A stretch of 64,000 nt of DNA from Microbulbifer aggregans (lineage in GTDB: Bacteria > Pseudomonadota > Gammaproteobacteria > Pseudomonadales > Cellvibrionaceae), in NCBI RefSeq assembly GCF_020524005.1, contig NZ_JAIVKK010000006.1, positions 124,001 through 188,000 of the forward strand. Direction: 5' to 3'. How positions within the stretch are numbered: the stretch's first letter is position 1; every line of letters starts with the position of its first letter. Both the position numbers and the translations under genes were made by a program. The notes beneath the pieces are model-generated. The model did not search any database and was not told the origin of the DNA. It saw only the letters and a program-made list of their open reading frames with translations. Below, one piece after another: positions 25,072 through 34,059 of this stretch.

Positions 25072-25425
25072 TCAGGAATAGGCGGGACGATTATCCGCCA
25101 ACGCCAGCCAGCCCCGTACCACGCGGTAAATCACCCAGATCTGGTTCACAAACAGAATCACCATCCCGATCAGGATGACCCAGGTCACGGTACCAATCAC
25201 CAACCATAGCAACCAGTACCAGAAGGTGCGGATCTGCCAGCGGAAATGCGATTCGGCCAATGTGCCCCGCACATCGTTGCGCTTCACGTAATTGATAATC
25301 ACGGCCACAAAAAACGGCACCGCTGTAAGCAGGCTGATCGCCTGGATCAGGTATACAAACGTCGTAATATCCCGCGCGGATTGTTCGCGCTCCTTGTCCA
25401 CAGGACTCGGGTACTGCTCGGACAT
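25072..25425 (-). CDS. Small DUF4870-like membrane protein
   Basis: 117 residues with three predicted membrane segments: TTFVYLIQAISLLTAVPFFV, FWYWLLWLVIGTVTWVILIG, and a continuing VILFVNQIWVIYRVV. The pattern FRWQIRTFW between segments and the ending YRVVRGWLALAD match DUF4870/Tic20-like small membrane proteins. The function of the family is not known. It forms its own unit with a clear terminator and converges on the protease gene. The ATG at 25425 is the only sensible start. Confidence 0.8.
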   Translation of the reverse strand: MSEQYPSPVDKEREQSARDITTFVYLIQAISLLTAVPFFVAVIINYVKRNDVRGTLAESHFRWQIRTFWYWLLWLVIGTVTWVILIGMVILFVNQIWVIYRVVRGWLALADNRPAYS

Positions 25426-25521
25426 GGCTCGGTTTCCAGTCAGTCAATCAACAATCAGTGTACGGTGAAATGATCGAAATACACATGCGCGCGCCGCAAC
25501 TGGTCGCAGCGGCGCTGGTAT

Positions 25522-26970
25522 TCATCTCAACGCCCACTCCGTATGAACATTTTTCTCCCGCCACGACTTCAATTGCTGGATTGAATTGCGCATCAGGCCG
25601 AGGATTTCGGTGCGCTGGTGGCGGCAATAATCCCGTTCGCTGTCGATCGTCAGGCGCGCAGCCATGGCCTTGAGGCGGCTGGCAACCATCTCCAGCCCGA
25701 CGCTCTCCGCCTCGGCGGCGATGGCCTGGGCCTGATGCTGGGCATCGAGCCAGTGTCGGCCAGTCAACGCGCTGGTGAATGCGGTAATCTTCTTCGGCAG
25801 CGACGCCAGGCGATCGCCCAACAACTCGGCAAAGGCCAGGTGGCCCAGAGTGTCCCGCTGGCGCTCGAGGGTAATCGGGTTGAATACCTTGGAAGAGCGC
25901 CCCGATTTTCCCGCTGGTGCGCTGCTGCGGGTCTTTTCATCCACCCAGCCGAGCAACTGCAGCAGCTGATTGTCGCTGGGACTGACCGGCAACACACCAC
26001 TGAGACCTCGCGCCACCAGACGCTCACGATCGGCTGCGGTGGGATTCTCCACCATGCCAAAGATCAACAGCGATTCGTTGGCGTAATCCCCGCGGATTTT
26101 GCGCGCTGTTTCCACGCCGTCGATCAGCGGCAAGCGTATATCCACCAGTACCAGGTCAAACTTGCCCCGCAATGCCGCATCCGCGCCATCCACACCGTTG
26201 GTTTCCCTGCGCACCCGGTGTCCAAGCGCTTCGAGCCGGGTTCGCAGCGTCGGGTGGTTACTGTTCTCAATCAGCAGGATGTCCAGCTCACGCTGACTCT
26301 CCTGACGCGTGATTACCGACTCAGCCGCCTCGTTCCCACTGACCTGCCCCGCTCTCTGAATATCCTCGATACCCCCCCGCAGCATTCGGCACTGACCCAA
26401 GGCAGCTTCCGCCAACTGGCGGACATCACTGTCCTCAACCCGTGACAGCAGGTTCAGGGTGCTGACCAGGGTTTCCAGCGGTTTGCGCATCCGGTGCCCG
26501 GAAATAGACAGAAAATCCCGGTGCTCCTCCTCCTGCTGCTCTGCCGCCGCTTTGGCCTCATCCAGCAGCTTGTCGCGGGTCATCAGCTCATGCACGCGAG
26601 ACTGCACCTGCCGGAACAGCTTGGCATTCTCTACCTGCAGATCAGCGGCCTGGGCCGCGCCAGACTCACGCGCGGCACTGGCCTGGGCGCTGCCCCTTAC
26701 GGCCGCCGCTATGGCAACAACCGCAATCACAGCGGAGACCAGTACCCACGCCAGCGGCAACTGGATGCCCAGCAGCCACTCTTCGCCGGGAAAGGCACTG
26801 GCGAGCGACGGCACCGTCAATAGTCCGGGAGCGGCCAGCGCGCGCAGGCACAGGCTGCGCGTCGGTCTCAACGCACCAAAACGGGGAAAATCTATGGGGA
26901 ATAGCGCACCCGCAAGGGTGCCATACGCCGAACGGCGACTGACAATGGTCCTGTTCATCCTTGTAACCAC
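25522..26970 (-). CDS. Histidine-kinase-like signalling protein lacking the ATPase domain (HisKA - receiver - HPt-like)
   Basis: 482 residues from a GTG start; an ATG four codons in is also possible. Residues 66-91 form one membrane helix and 95-150 a coiled coil. A HisKA-like dimerisation helix carries His159 (FLSISGHRMRKPLETL). No N, G1, F or G2 boxes of an HATPase follow. Instead a receiver domain starts near 228 (LDILLIEN) with phospho-acceptor Asp277 (LVLVDIRLPLIDG). The C-terminal about 105 residues are helical and HPt-like, but the usual HxLKG core is not conserved (AQHQAQAIAAEAESVGLEMV). It resembles an orphan hybrid kinase reduced to a phosphorelay or docking protein. It would need a partner kinase, and none is adjacent. 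Confidence 0.75.
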   Translation of the reverse strand: MVTRMNRTIVSRRSAYGTLAGALFPIDFPRFGALRPTRSLCLRALAAPGLLTVPSLASAFPGEEWLLGIQLPLAWVLVSAVIAVVAIAAAVRGSAQASAARESGAAQAADLQVENAKLFRQVQSRVHELMTRDKLLDEAKAAAEQQEEEHRDFLSISGHRMRKPLETLVSTLNLLSRVEDSDVRQLAEAALGQCRMLRGGIEDIQRAGQVSGNEAAESVITRQESQRELDILLIENSNHPTLRTRLEALGHRVRRETNGVDGADAALRGKFDLVLVDIRLPLIDGVETARKIRGDYANESLLIFGMVENPTAADRERLVARGLSGVLPVSPSDNQLLQLLGWVDEKTRSSAPAGKSGRSSKVFNPITLERQRDTLGHLAFAELLGDRLASLPKKITAFTSALTGRHWLDAQHQAQAIAAEAESVGLEMVASRLKAMAARLTIDSERDYCRHQRTEILGLMRNSIQQLKSWREKNVHTEWALR

Positions 26971-27236
26971 TTGGTGTTGCGCGGGTCAATCCTGCGACCC
27001 GGTTGCTGAATAGCGCGTTATTTTTACTATTAACGCCTGCATTCATGTTTCCATGAAGACCGCTCTAACCTCGAGCCACCCTGGCCCTAAGGGGCCATAA
27101 ATAGCCACTCCGTCGGTCTCTGGCGCGATTGATACTGCAACTTCTCGCGTCAAACAAGTCTATTGTACGCCATTTCACAGAAAAAGCAGTGGAATCCGAG
27201 TTACCAGACACTAATTCCACTTACGGCAGACGATAT

Positions 27237-27929
27237 TCAGGCTGCCACTTGCAGCCGCTCCTGCAACATCGCCAGCATACGCTCGGACGGCAGGAACAAC
27301 CGTATCCCATCACAGTGGCTTAACAACTCTTCATAAAAGTAGTCGAAATGTGTGCAGCCGAGGATAAGAATTTGCACCCCGCTCTTCACCAGGGCGGCAG
27401 CAAGATCATCCAGCGCGTGCTGTTGCACGATAACCGCCGGGGACAGCCCGTCCTCAATGTCCTCAACAATCTGCAGGTTGCCAATGCCGATCACCTTGGC
27501 CGATGGATTACCGGAGAGAATCTCCCGCTCGATATTGGCGCAACTCTGGCAGTTGGCCGCCAATAGACCGAAATTGCGATAGCGGCGCGTCAGCTCTGCG
27601 TACACATCCAGCGGGGAAATAACGGGCACGGTTACCGCCGCGTGTACCGCCTGCAAATCCACAGCGCCGGACAGCGAATTACAGTAAATCATGACCGCTT
27701 CGGCGCCATTCTCCACTAGAGACTTAATCGCCTCGATCAGGCGCTCGGTCAGTTCAGCCCGCCCCAGCGCCTGCAGCTGGGTTTGCGCCTGCGGGGAGCT
27801 GGATATGGACACACCGACGCCCGCCACCTGGCGGGCAGCGAGGAAATCCAGACCAAATCGGGTATCGGTGGGTGTGCCAGCGACAACACCAATGGTCAGG
27901 GAGCTGTGTTCGATATTGTTACGCTGCAT
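27237..27929 (-). CDS. Aspartate/glutamate racemase family protein
   Basis: 230 residues. The Asp/Glu/hydantoin racemase fold is shown by an N-terminal GVVAGTPTDTRFG and the two cysteine motifs MIYCNSLSGA (mid-protein) and ILILGCTHFDYF (C-terminal), which provide the two catalytic thiols of cofactor-independent racemases. It would interconvert L- and D-amino acids. The exact substrate (glutamate, aspartate or another) cannot be decided. It is shorter than MurI. It lies 33 bp downstream of alaE on the same strand, suggesting a common mRNA and a link between racemisation and amino-acid export. Confidence 0.82.
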   Translation of the reverse strand: MQRNNIEHSSLTIGVVAGTPTDTRFGLDFLAARQVAGVGVSISSSPQAQTQLQALGRAELTERLIEAIKSLVENGAEAVMIYCNSLSGAVDLQAVHAAVTVPVISPLDVYAELTRRYRNFGLLAANCQSCANIEREILSGNPSAKVIGIGNLQIVEDIEDGLSPAVIVQQHALDDLAAALVKSGVQILILGCTHFDYFYEELLSHCDGIRLFLPSERMLAMLQERLQVAA

Positions 27930-27962
27930 TATTTTTCTCCTGCGAACCGCCCCCTCGGACGA

Positions 27963-28541
27963 TCAACTGGCGGTAGCACGCTCCACCGCGGGGCGCTTAT
28001 TCAGCCACAGCCGGCGCAAACAGTCGAGATACATGCCGTATGGGCGCCCCAGGGCACCAGCAATCAGCACGAATACGCCACTTGCCGTAGCGATCTCCAC
28101 CAGTGAAGCGCCGCCCAGGGCCATGTTGATGATATACAGCGGCAGCTGGAAACTCAGGAAGACAAAGGTATCCACCATGTAGTTGCGCAGCGCACCAGTG
28201 CCGCCCATGTGGCTTACCACCCAGTTGCGGTAAAGACTGAACGGGCGCGCAATCACGGTATTGAAGAACACCGCCAACAGGCGCACCTTCAAATGCTCAT
28301 TCCAGCTCATACCCGCCAGCAGCAGCTCGATGGGAATCGCAATCGCCCAGGAAAAGCTGTTCATGGCAAACACATCCAACAGCCACTCGCGACGACGGGA
28401 GGCCGGCTTTGCCGGGGTGTCGCAAATGTCCGGCTGATCTTCCTCGATCACCATGACGGGCGGTGAAACCGGGATAGCTTCAGTGGCTTTGGAAAGAGGT
28501 TGGGGGGACATGGCTACATCTGTCTCGCGCTTATTGCTCAT
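27963..28541 (-). CDS. alaE: L-alanine exporter, AlaE family
   Basis: 192 residues, about 40 longer than E. coli AlaE because of a Pro-rich N-terminal extension before RREWLLDVFAMNSFSW. Four membrane segments follow. Conserved AlaE features are the VNTxIARPFSLYRN-like stretch (FFNTVIARPFSLYRNWV), DTFVFLSFQLPLYI and GRPYGMYLDCLRRLW. It exports alanine (and probably related small amino acids) at the inner membrane to avoid toxic accumulation. An inverted repeat overlaps the ribosome binding region (28545-28564). A downstream start at Met11 is possible. Confidence 0.85.
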   Translation of the reverse strand: MSNKRETDVAMSPQPLSKATEAIPVSPPVMVIEEDQPDICDTPAKPASRRREWLLDVFAMNSFSWAIAIPIELLLAGMSWNEHLKVRLLAVFFNTVIARPFSLYRNWVVSHMGGTGALRNYMVDTFVFLSFQLPLYIINMALGGASLVEIATASGVFVLIAGALGRPYGMYLDCLRRLWLNKRPAVERATAS

Positions 28542-28544
28542 TAT

Positions 28545-28564
28545 TTGCTCACATTGATGAGCAA
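28545..28564 (-). promoter_or_regulatory. Inverted repeat over the alaE translation start region
   Basis: TTGCTCA-CATTGA-TGAGCAA, perfect 7-bp arms, immediately upstream of the alaE ATG. The GAG within one arm is the likely ribosome binding site, so a hairpin could hide it. It could instead be an operator. No family match is claimed. Confidence 0.45.
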
Positions 28565-28757
28565 CGCGATTATATCCGCTGGATCGTTAAAATCTAGGCT
28601 AGACCTACCATACAGAAGTAATTTCCATACAAAACATCCTAACCGGGGCTTATCGAGATAATAAATATCCTAATAAACCCCTGGCACAGCCAATTTCTCT
28701 CCCTTTTTGTAGGCGCAGGGGGTTTCAGCCGGCAGGATCCGCATTAGACTGGCCTTG

Positions 28758-28775
28758 TATGCAACCTTTTGCATA
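28758..28775. promoter_or_regulatory. AphA/PadR-type operator TATGCA-N6-TGCATA
   Basis: The exact palindrome TATGCAACCTTTTGCATA lies 55 bp ahead of the PadR-family gene. It matches the TATGCA-N6-TGCATA half-site arrangement known for Vibrio AphA, the closest well-studied relative of the adjacent protein. Autoregulation is the simple reading. Confidence 0.72.
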
Positions 28776-28830
28776 GCCCTACCCCCTGATTCAGGGCCAC
28801 CCCCCGGGAACCCACTGACAGCGAGCCCCT

Positions 28831-29385
28831 ATGTCACTGCGATTCGCCGTACTCACCCTGCTGGATATCGAACCTGGCAGCGGCTATGACCTGAAACGCC
28901 GCTTTGCGCGCAGCGTTACCCATTTCTGGAGCGCCAGCCACCAGCAGATGTACCGCGAGCTGCACAAACTGCACGAAGAGGGTCTGCTGGACTGTATTGA
29001 GCAGGCCCAGGAAGGCCGCCCGGACAAAAAGGTCTACAGCCTGACCGACGCCGGTCGCAAGGCTCTCAAGGCCTGGGCCGAACAGCCAGCCGCGCCACAA
29101 AAAATCCGCGACCCCCTGCTGCTGCAGGTGTTTGCCGGCCACCATGTGGATCCGCCGGTAATGCGTGCAGAGCTGGAGCGCCACCTCGCCGAGCACCGCG
29201 CGCTGCTGCAAACCTATGAGGAGCAGAACCAGCGTTTCTACAACCGCGACGCCGCCTCACAGCAGCACCTGTGGCTGGCACACCAGCCACTGCTGCTCGG
29301 GATTGAAACGGAGAAAACCTGGATTCGCTGGGCGGAGCAGCTGCTCGCGCGACTGGACGATGAGAAACACCTCACGGGCGATTAA
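28831..29385 (+). CDS. AphA-like PadR-family transcriptional regulator
   Basis: 184 residues. The N-terminal winged helix (MSLRFAVLTLLDIEPGSGYD, SASHQQMYRELHKLHEEGLL, GRPDKKVYSLTDAGRKAL) is followed by a C-terminal helical domain with paired long helices ending WIRWAEQLLARL. It is strikingly similar in length and motifs to the virulence and quorum-sensing regulator AphA of Vibrio (MSL..., ASHQQVYRELNK, GKPDRKVYSIT, WIQWADEVLAEL, recalled from family knowledge). A matching operator lies upstream. Targets other than itself are not evident in the window. Confidence is high for PadR and moderate for AphA-type. Confidence 0.88.
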   Translation: MSLRFAVLTLLDIEPGSGYDLKRRFARSVTHFWSASHQQMYRELHKLHEEGLLDCIEQAQEGRPDKKVYSLTDAGRKALKAWAEQPAAPQKIRDPLLLQVFAGHHVDPPVMRAELERHLAEHRALLQTYEEQNQRFYNRDAASQQHLWLAHQPLLLGIETEKTWIRWAEQLLARLDDEKHLTGD

Positions 29386-29430
29386 TTATCGACGGCCCAC
29401 TAGAGAAGGGACAACAGGTGGTATCACCCG

Positions 29431-29808
29431 TTATTCAAAAGCGTCTTCGGGAATATGGCATACCACCTCAACACTGTGCCCATCCGGGTCGATGACACAG
29501 GCGCTGTAGTAGCTGTCATGGTATTCCGGTCGCAACCCGGGCCCACCATTATCCTTGCCTCCAGCCTGTTTCGCAGCATCGTAAAAGGCCCGTACCGTAT
29601 CCCGGTCTTCCGCACGAAACGCGATGCTTACTGGAGGCTTGGTTGTGGAGCCGCCCTTGATCAGGAAGTCGGGCTTATCGCCCCAGCCAAACCCGGCCCA
29701 CTCGGCCATTTCCATGACCAGCTCGTAACCCAAGGGCGCCAGCGCCGCCTGGTAAAACGCTTTACTGCGCTGGTAGTCGTGCACAGTCAGTTTCAAGTGG
29801 TCCAGCAT
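29431..29808 (-). CDS. VOC-family protein (glyoxalase/bleomycin-resistance fold)
   Basis: 125 residues from the ATG at 29808, which follows GAGAAGGG. A longer frame upstream adds 44 unconserved residues. Two beta-alpha-beta-beta-beta modules are visible: MLDHLKLTVHDYQRSKAFYQ with AALAPLGYEL, and VSIAFRAEDRDTVRAFYDAA with SACVIDPDGHSVEVVCH. The metal-ligand positions (His4 or nearby, and Glu in HSVEVV) are present. Members act as dioxygenases, glyoxalases or resistance proteins; the substrate is unknown here. Confidence 0.85.
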   Translation of the reverse strand: MLDHLKLTVHDYQRSKAFYQAALAPLGYELVMEMAEWAGFGWGDKPDFLIKGGSTTKPPVSIAFRAEDRDTVRAFYDAAKQAGGKDNGGPGLRPEYHDSYYSACVIDPDGHSVEVVCHIPEDAFE

Positions 29809-29896
29809 TTCGCCCTTCTCCAAAGTGTTGCCGGTTGCTCTGGAGCTCAGTATAGAGTCCCAAAGCCCCGCACCGGTGAAGGGCGAGGCCCGTGAA

Positions 29897-30319
29897 TCAG
29901 ATAAGCGAAAAGAGGCGCAATAGGCCGTAGAGAACCACACCGGTCCCGAACAGGAACTGCCCGAGAATCAGCGCGCGAATGGCAAAGGTATAGCGCACGA
30001 TGCGCCCGTGACTTTGGCTGTCGCGGATAAACAGGCGCGATTCCGCGGAGAGCTGCTGCTCCAGTGCCTTTAGCCCGGGAACCGATAGACTTAGCAACTG
30101 GCGGCTGCGCGCATCGACGATCCAGAAAACCGCCGACACAATAACAATGAATCCGCCTACAAGAACCAGGATCAGCGGGTGAAACCCCTTCTCCACTGCG
30201 GTAAAAACACCACCGTCGGCAAACATCGACAGCACCACAAAGAAATTAAACCCCTTGAGGCGCTGCTCGGCATTAAAGCGATAGTGCTCACACAAGTACT
30301 GACGTTCGTCCACTGACAA
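29897..30319 (-). CDS. Uncharacterised membrane protein with three predicted helices
   Basis: 140 residues. It starts MSVDERQYLCEHYRFNAEQR. Two hydrophobic segments follow (GFNFFVVLSMFADGGVFTAV and LILVLVGGFIVIVSAVFWIV). A cytoplasmic stretch is next (SRQLLSLSVPGLKALEQQLS), then a last helix (ALILGQFLFGTGVVLYGLLR). I do not recognise the family. It lies between the VOC gene and a universal stress protein on the same strand with short gaps, so these may be co-transcribed. Confidence 0.7.
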   Translation of the reverse strand: MSVDERQYLCEHYRFNAEQRLKGFNFFVVLSMFADGGVFTAVEKGFHPLILVLVGGFIVIVSAVFWIVDARSRQLLSLSVPGLKALEQQLSAESRLFIRDSQSHGRIVRYTFAIRALILGQFLFGTGVVLYGLLRLFSLI

Positions 30320-30376
30320 CTTTCCTTCTACAACCGGGCGCGCTCCACGCGCCCCTTTAAAAGCTGGCTCTGACTA

Positions 30377-31228
30377 TCAGGGCACAATCAGCACATCGGT
30401 ATTGGAACGACCGAGAATCCGCTCGGCGGTATTTCCCAGTACAAAACCGCGAGCGCCTTTGCGTATCCCACGTCCCACCATAATCATGCGCGCCTTGTTA
30501 CGATCGACAACACGGTTCACTTCCACTGCCGGCTTGCCGGTTACGAAGTGGGTCTTTTTACAGTCGACACCACTATCGGCGATAACCTTGTCGAGCGCGT
30601 TCATTAGTGCGCCGGTCTGCTCTCGAAAGGTGTCCAGGTCCGCAACCACATCGGGAACCGGCATACAGGCTACTGCTTCAAAATCGGCACCGAGTGCCTG
30701 CGCCGTGGTTCCAGCCAGTTTCAGAACCCGCTGGTTTAGCTCTACATGCAGCGCATTGTTCACCGCCGGATCCAGTGCCGCCACAATTCGGTCGCGCTTG
30801 ATCCAGTGGGTATTGACTGCAAGCCACAGAGGCACCGGCAGGCTTTCGATAAGACGCCAGTCGATCGAACCGAAACCGCCTTTGCCGAACTGTTTCTGCG
30901 CGGTTTTTACCACCAGCGCAAATGCATGTTCTTCCAGGAAATCGTGAGTCCAGGACGGAATGTCCGGATGCCACACCACTTCGCTGGTGGTGCCGTCCGG
31001 CAGCTCGGTCTCTTGTTTGAGTGTTTCCAGCCAACTTTCGCGTTCAGTGCGAATGCGGGCGGAAATATCATTGGCGGGATCCTGCACAAACGGCAGCCAT
31101 TGAATCGGCTCGTAAACAAAACTGACCAGGTGCAGTTGCACCGGCTCTTTACTGGCCAGTTCCAGCGCGCGTCGCAGCGCGATCTGTTCGTGCTTGGGCT
31201 TATCGAGGATGACGAGAATTTTCTGCAT
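30377..31228 (-). CDS. Tandem universal stress protein (UspE-like)
   Basis: 283 residues containing two Usp domains in tandem, as in UspE. The first starts MQKILVILDKPKHEQIAL. The second ends with the nucleotide-binding loop GRGIRKGARGFVLGNTAERI then LGRSNTDVLIVP, matching G-2x-G-9x-G-(S/N). The first domain has lost this loop, also as in UspE-type proteins. Such cytoplasmic proteins help survival under stress or growth arrest. It lies upstream of the small membrane protein gene in the same direction. Confidence 0.88.
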   Translation of the reverse strand: MQKILVILDKPKHEQIALRRALELASKEPVQLHLVSFVYEPIQWLPFVQDPANDISARIRTERESWLETLKQETELPDGTTSEVVWHPDIPSWTHDFLEEHAFALVVKTAQKQFGKGGFGSIDWRLIESLPVPLWLAVNTHWIKRDRIVAALDPAVNNALHVELNQRVLKLAGTTAQALGADFEAVACMPVPDVVADLDTFREQTGALMNALDKVIADSGVDCKKTHFVTGKPAVEVNRVVDRNKARMIMVGRGIRKGARGFVLGNTAERILGRSNTDVLIVP

Positions 31229-31354
31229 GACACTTCCTGTATCGTCAGTGGAACGGTCTTATCAACACCAACACCTTGCGATCAGAGAGCATTTAATCAC
31301 CCGACGCGGTTTTTGTCTGCACCAGTAGTACTCAGTTTCCGGGGGACACAAACA

Positions 31355-31382
31355 ACAAAGCCGGGCAAAAGCCCGGCTTTGT
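31355..31382 (-). terminator. Terminator downstream of acs
   Basis: Stem ACAAAGCCGGGC/GCCCGGCTTTGT with an AAAA loop. On the minus strand it follows the acs stop by about 30 nt and runs into a TTTGT-rich 3' side. Confidence 0.75.
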
Positions 31383-31411
31383 ACCGATCACTATACCGGT
31401 CACTATCGCAC

Positions 31412-33349
31412 TCAGCGATTGGCGCGGTGATCGATCAGCTCGTCCACAACCGCCGGATCGGCCAGAGTGGAAGTATCACCCAGGGTATCCAGTTCGTTGC
31501 TGGCAATCTTGCGCAGGATACGGCGCATGATCTTGCCCGAGCGGGTTTTCGGCAGACCCGGCGCCCACTGGATAATATCCGGTTTGGCGATGGGACCAAT
31601 TTCCTGCACACACAGGTCGATCAGTTCCTTGCGCAACTCTTCTGACGGCTCACGCCCGTTTTTCAGTGTCACGTAACAGTAAATGCCCTGCCCCTTGATG
31701 TCGTGGGGATACCCCACCACAGCGGCCTCGGCGGTATCTTCGTGCAACACGATGGCACTTTCGATTTCCGCAGTACCCAGGCGGTGGCCGGACACATTCA
31801 GCACATCGTCGATACGGCCGGTGATCCAGTAGTAGCCATCGGCATCGCGACGCGCACCGTCACCGGTGAAGTAGTAACCGGGGAATGTGGAGAAATAAGT
31901 ATCGATCATGCGCTGGTGATCGCCGAAAACGCTGCGGATCATGCTCGGCCAGCTGGCCTTCATCACCAGTGCACCCTCACCTTCACCCGCAATCTCCTGA
32001 CCCTTGTCGTCCAGCAGCGCCGGCTGTACGCCGAAGAAAGGACGCGTGGCAGAACCGGGCTTGAGGTCCGTAGCACCAGGCAGCGGGGTAATCAGGTGCG
32101 CACCGGTTTCGGTCTGCCACCAGGTATCCACGATCGGGCAGCGCTTCTCACCCACAACTTCGTAATACCACTCCCAGGCTTCCGGGTTGATTGGTTCGCC
32201 CACGGTGCCAAGCAGTTTCAGTGTGCTGCGGTCGCACTTGGTGACGAAGTCATCACCGGCGCCCATCAGCGCGCGGATGGCGGTGGGTGCGGTGTAGAAA
32301 ATATTGACCTTGTGCTTTTCCACAACCTGCCAGCAGCGGGATGCGTCCGGGTAAGTCGGGACACCTTCAAACATCAGAGAAATGGCGCCGGCACACAGGG
32401 GGCCGTAGACAATGTAGCTGTGGCCGGTAATCCAGCCCACATCGGCGGTACACCAGAAGACATCACCCTCTTTGTAATCGAAGGCGTATTTGAACGTCAT
32501 GGTGGACATCAGCAGGTAGCCCGCGGTGGTGTGCATCACCCCCTTGGGTTTGCCGGTGGAACCGGAGGTGTAGAGAATAAACAGCGGATCTTCCGCATTC
32601 ATGGACTCCGGTGCGCACTCTTTGCCCTGCTCGGCAACGGACTCGGCGTACCAGATATCGCGCTTGCTATCCCAGTCAATGTTGGCGCCGGTGCGCTTGA
32701 CCACGATAGCGGTATGCACATCCGGGCAGCTGGCCAGGGCTTTGTCCACATTCGCCTTCAGCGGCACCTTACGGCCACCGCGCAGGCCTTCGTCGGCGGT
32801 AATTACCAGGCGGCAGTCGGAATCGAGGATACGGTCTTTGAGAGAGTCGGGAGAAAAGCCGCCAAAAACCACCGAATGCACGGCACCGATACGCGCACAC
32901 GCAAGCATGGCATAGGCCGCTTCCGGGATCATCGGCATATAGATGCACACGCGGTCGCCCTTGTTGATGCCGCGGGCCTTGAGCAGGTTGGCCAGGCGGC
33001 AGACCTGTTCGTGCAGCTCACCGTAAGTGATGTTTTTACTGTCCGCGGGGTCGTCCCCCTCCCAGGTCAGCGCGGTCTGGTTGGCCCGTGCCGGCAGGTG
33101 ACGGTCAATACAGTTGACCGATACATTCAGCTCACCATCGGCAAACCACGCTGCCTGGCCTTTTTTCAGGTCTTCCTCGCAAACCTTGCTGAAGGGTTTG
33201 TTCCACTGCAGGAAATCATTCGCCTGCTGCGACCAGAACGCCTGCGGATCTTCCACAGACTGGCGATACATGCGCTGGTAATCATCGGCGGTAACGAGGG
33301 CATCGGCGGCAAAGGCTTGCGGCACCGGGTAAGTGTGCACTTCAGACAT
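31412..33349 (-). CDS. acs: Acetyl-CoA synthetase (AMP-forming)
   Basis: 645 residues from the ATG at 33349, which follows GGGAGAAAAC. The longer frame upstream adds 41 residues with no counterpart in the family. ANL-superfamily motifs are [63 protein letters not shown], and the C-terminal [11 protein letters not shown] with Lys606. This lysine is the one that protein acetyltransferases block and deacetylases restore in well-studied Acs enzymes. It converts acetate, ATP and CoA to acetyl-CoA. A deacetylase gene and a GNAT fusion lie 0.7-3.5 kb away, which suggests local control by acetylation. Confidence 0.96.
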   Translation of the reverse strand: MSEVHTYPVPQAFAADALVTADDYQRMYRQSVEDPQAFWSQQANDFLQWNKPFSKVCEEDLKKGQAAWFADGELNVSVNCIDRHLPARANQTALTWEGDDPADSKNITYGELHEQVCRLANLLKARGINKGDRVCIYMPMIPEAAYAMLACARIGAVHSVVFGGFSPDSLKDRILDSDCRLVITADEGLRGGRKVPLKANVDKALASCPDVHTAIVVKRTGANIDWDSKRDIWYAESVAEQGKECAPESMNAEDPLFILYTSGSTGKPKGVMHTTAGYLLMSTMTFKYAFDYKEGDVFWCTADVGWITGHSYIVYGPLCAGAISLMFEGVPTYPDASRCWQVVEKHKVNIFYTAPTAIRALMGAGDDFVTKCDRSTLKLLGTVGEPINPEAWEWYYEVVGEKRCPIVDTWWQTETGAHLITPLPGATDLKPGSATRPFFGVQPALLDDKGQEIAGEGEGALVMKASWPSMIRSVFGDHQRMIDTYFSTFPGYYFTGDGARRDADGYYWITGRIDDVLNVSGHRLGTAEIESAIVLHEDTAEAAVVGYPHDIKGQGIYCYVTLKNGREPSEELRKELIDLCVQEIGPIAKPDIIQWAPGLPKTRSGKIMRRILRKIASNELDTLGDTSTLADPAVVDELIDHRANR

Positions 33350-33648
33350 TGTTTTCTCCCTTATTAGTATTATCGGGGTGCGCGCACCGCCCTTCGCTGA
33401 GGGACGCGCGAGCCGGGACAATGCCCGGAGCAGCTTCAGATACGCGCTTGGGGATGAATTATGACTCCCCATTTCCCGACAAGTTATACCACTGGCAGCG
33501 GCTTAATGACAACGCTGTCACAAATGCTTTCACCCCATCATAGCCTGCCCGCTTTTGCGATTCCCACCCCGGCGACCGGATTCCCGTGCCTTTTTTCTCA
33601 CTCCCATGCACAATAGCCAAAAGTGATCACATTTCTGGAGTTGCAATT
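33350..33648. other. Divergent intergenic region acs / cupin gene
   Basis: About 300 bp with no gene. It must hold promoters for the leftward acs and the rightward cupin gene. A near-palindrome TGACAACGCTGTCA (33507-33520) and a GTGATCAC (33623-33630) are present, but neither can be assigned to a regulator. Confidence 0.5.
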
Positions 33649-34002
33649 ATGGCTGCGAAATTACTGCGTATCAGCGAAGGCCGCGGGGAGAAAGAAGCGG
33701 GGCCGATTGCCCCGGATAAAGTGCTGGCGGGCATGCCCCAGCAACTCACCGAGCATTTCTTTACCAACAGCAAAGGCAATTTCTTCTGCGGCATCTGGTC
33801 GTCCGATACCGGCAAGTGGACACTCACTTACAGTGAGGACGAGTTCTGCTACATCATCGAAGGCGAGGCCATCATTACCGATGCCGATGGCACCAGCGAA
33901 ACGGTGACTACTGGCGACGCCTTCTGTATTCCCGCTGGCTTTAGCGGCACCTGGGAAACCATCGGCAGTGTGAAGAAGTTTTACGCGATTTACGAAGAGT
34001 AA
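33649..34002 (+). CDS. Cupin domain protein (Cupin_3/DUF861-like)
   Basis: 117 residues from the ATG at 33649, with GGAG 8 nt upstream. A longer frame from 33586 lacks such a site. It has a single cupin barrel: GIWSSDTGKWTLTYSEDEFC, YIIEGEAIITDADG, and GDAFCIPAGFSGTWETIGSV. The usual metal histidines of the first cupin motif are missing (TYSEDEFC), as in many DUF861 proteins related to ureidoglycine aminohydrolase. Enzymatic function is not clear. It stands alone on the plus strand. Confidence 0.82.
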   Translation: MAAKLLRISEGRGEKEAGPIAPDKVLAGMPQQLTEHFFTNSKGNFFCGIWSSDTGKWTLTYSEDEFCYIIEGEAIITDADGTSETVTTGDAFCIPAGFSGTWETIGSVKKFYAIYEE

Positions 34003-34059
34003 GTTGCGCGAAAACCAAGCACCGCGCGAACCGGGAGCTGGATACGGCCAACGCCGTAT

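Noticed and set aside
26971-27120. c-di-GMP-I riboswitch upstream of the kinase-like gene
   Set aside because: A GNRA-loop hairpin is present, but the conserved GGGACGCAAAGCC-like segment and the matching receptor stem are missing. It is kept only as an unnamed structured leader.
33507-33520. TGACAACGCTGTCA near-palindrome as an acs operator
   Set aside because: Two mismatches, no known regulator with this consensus that I can name, and no second copy.
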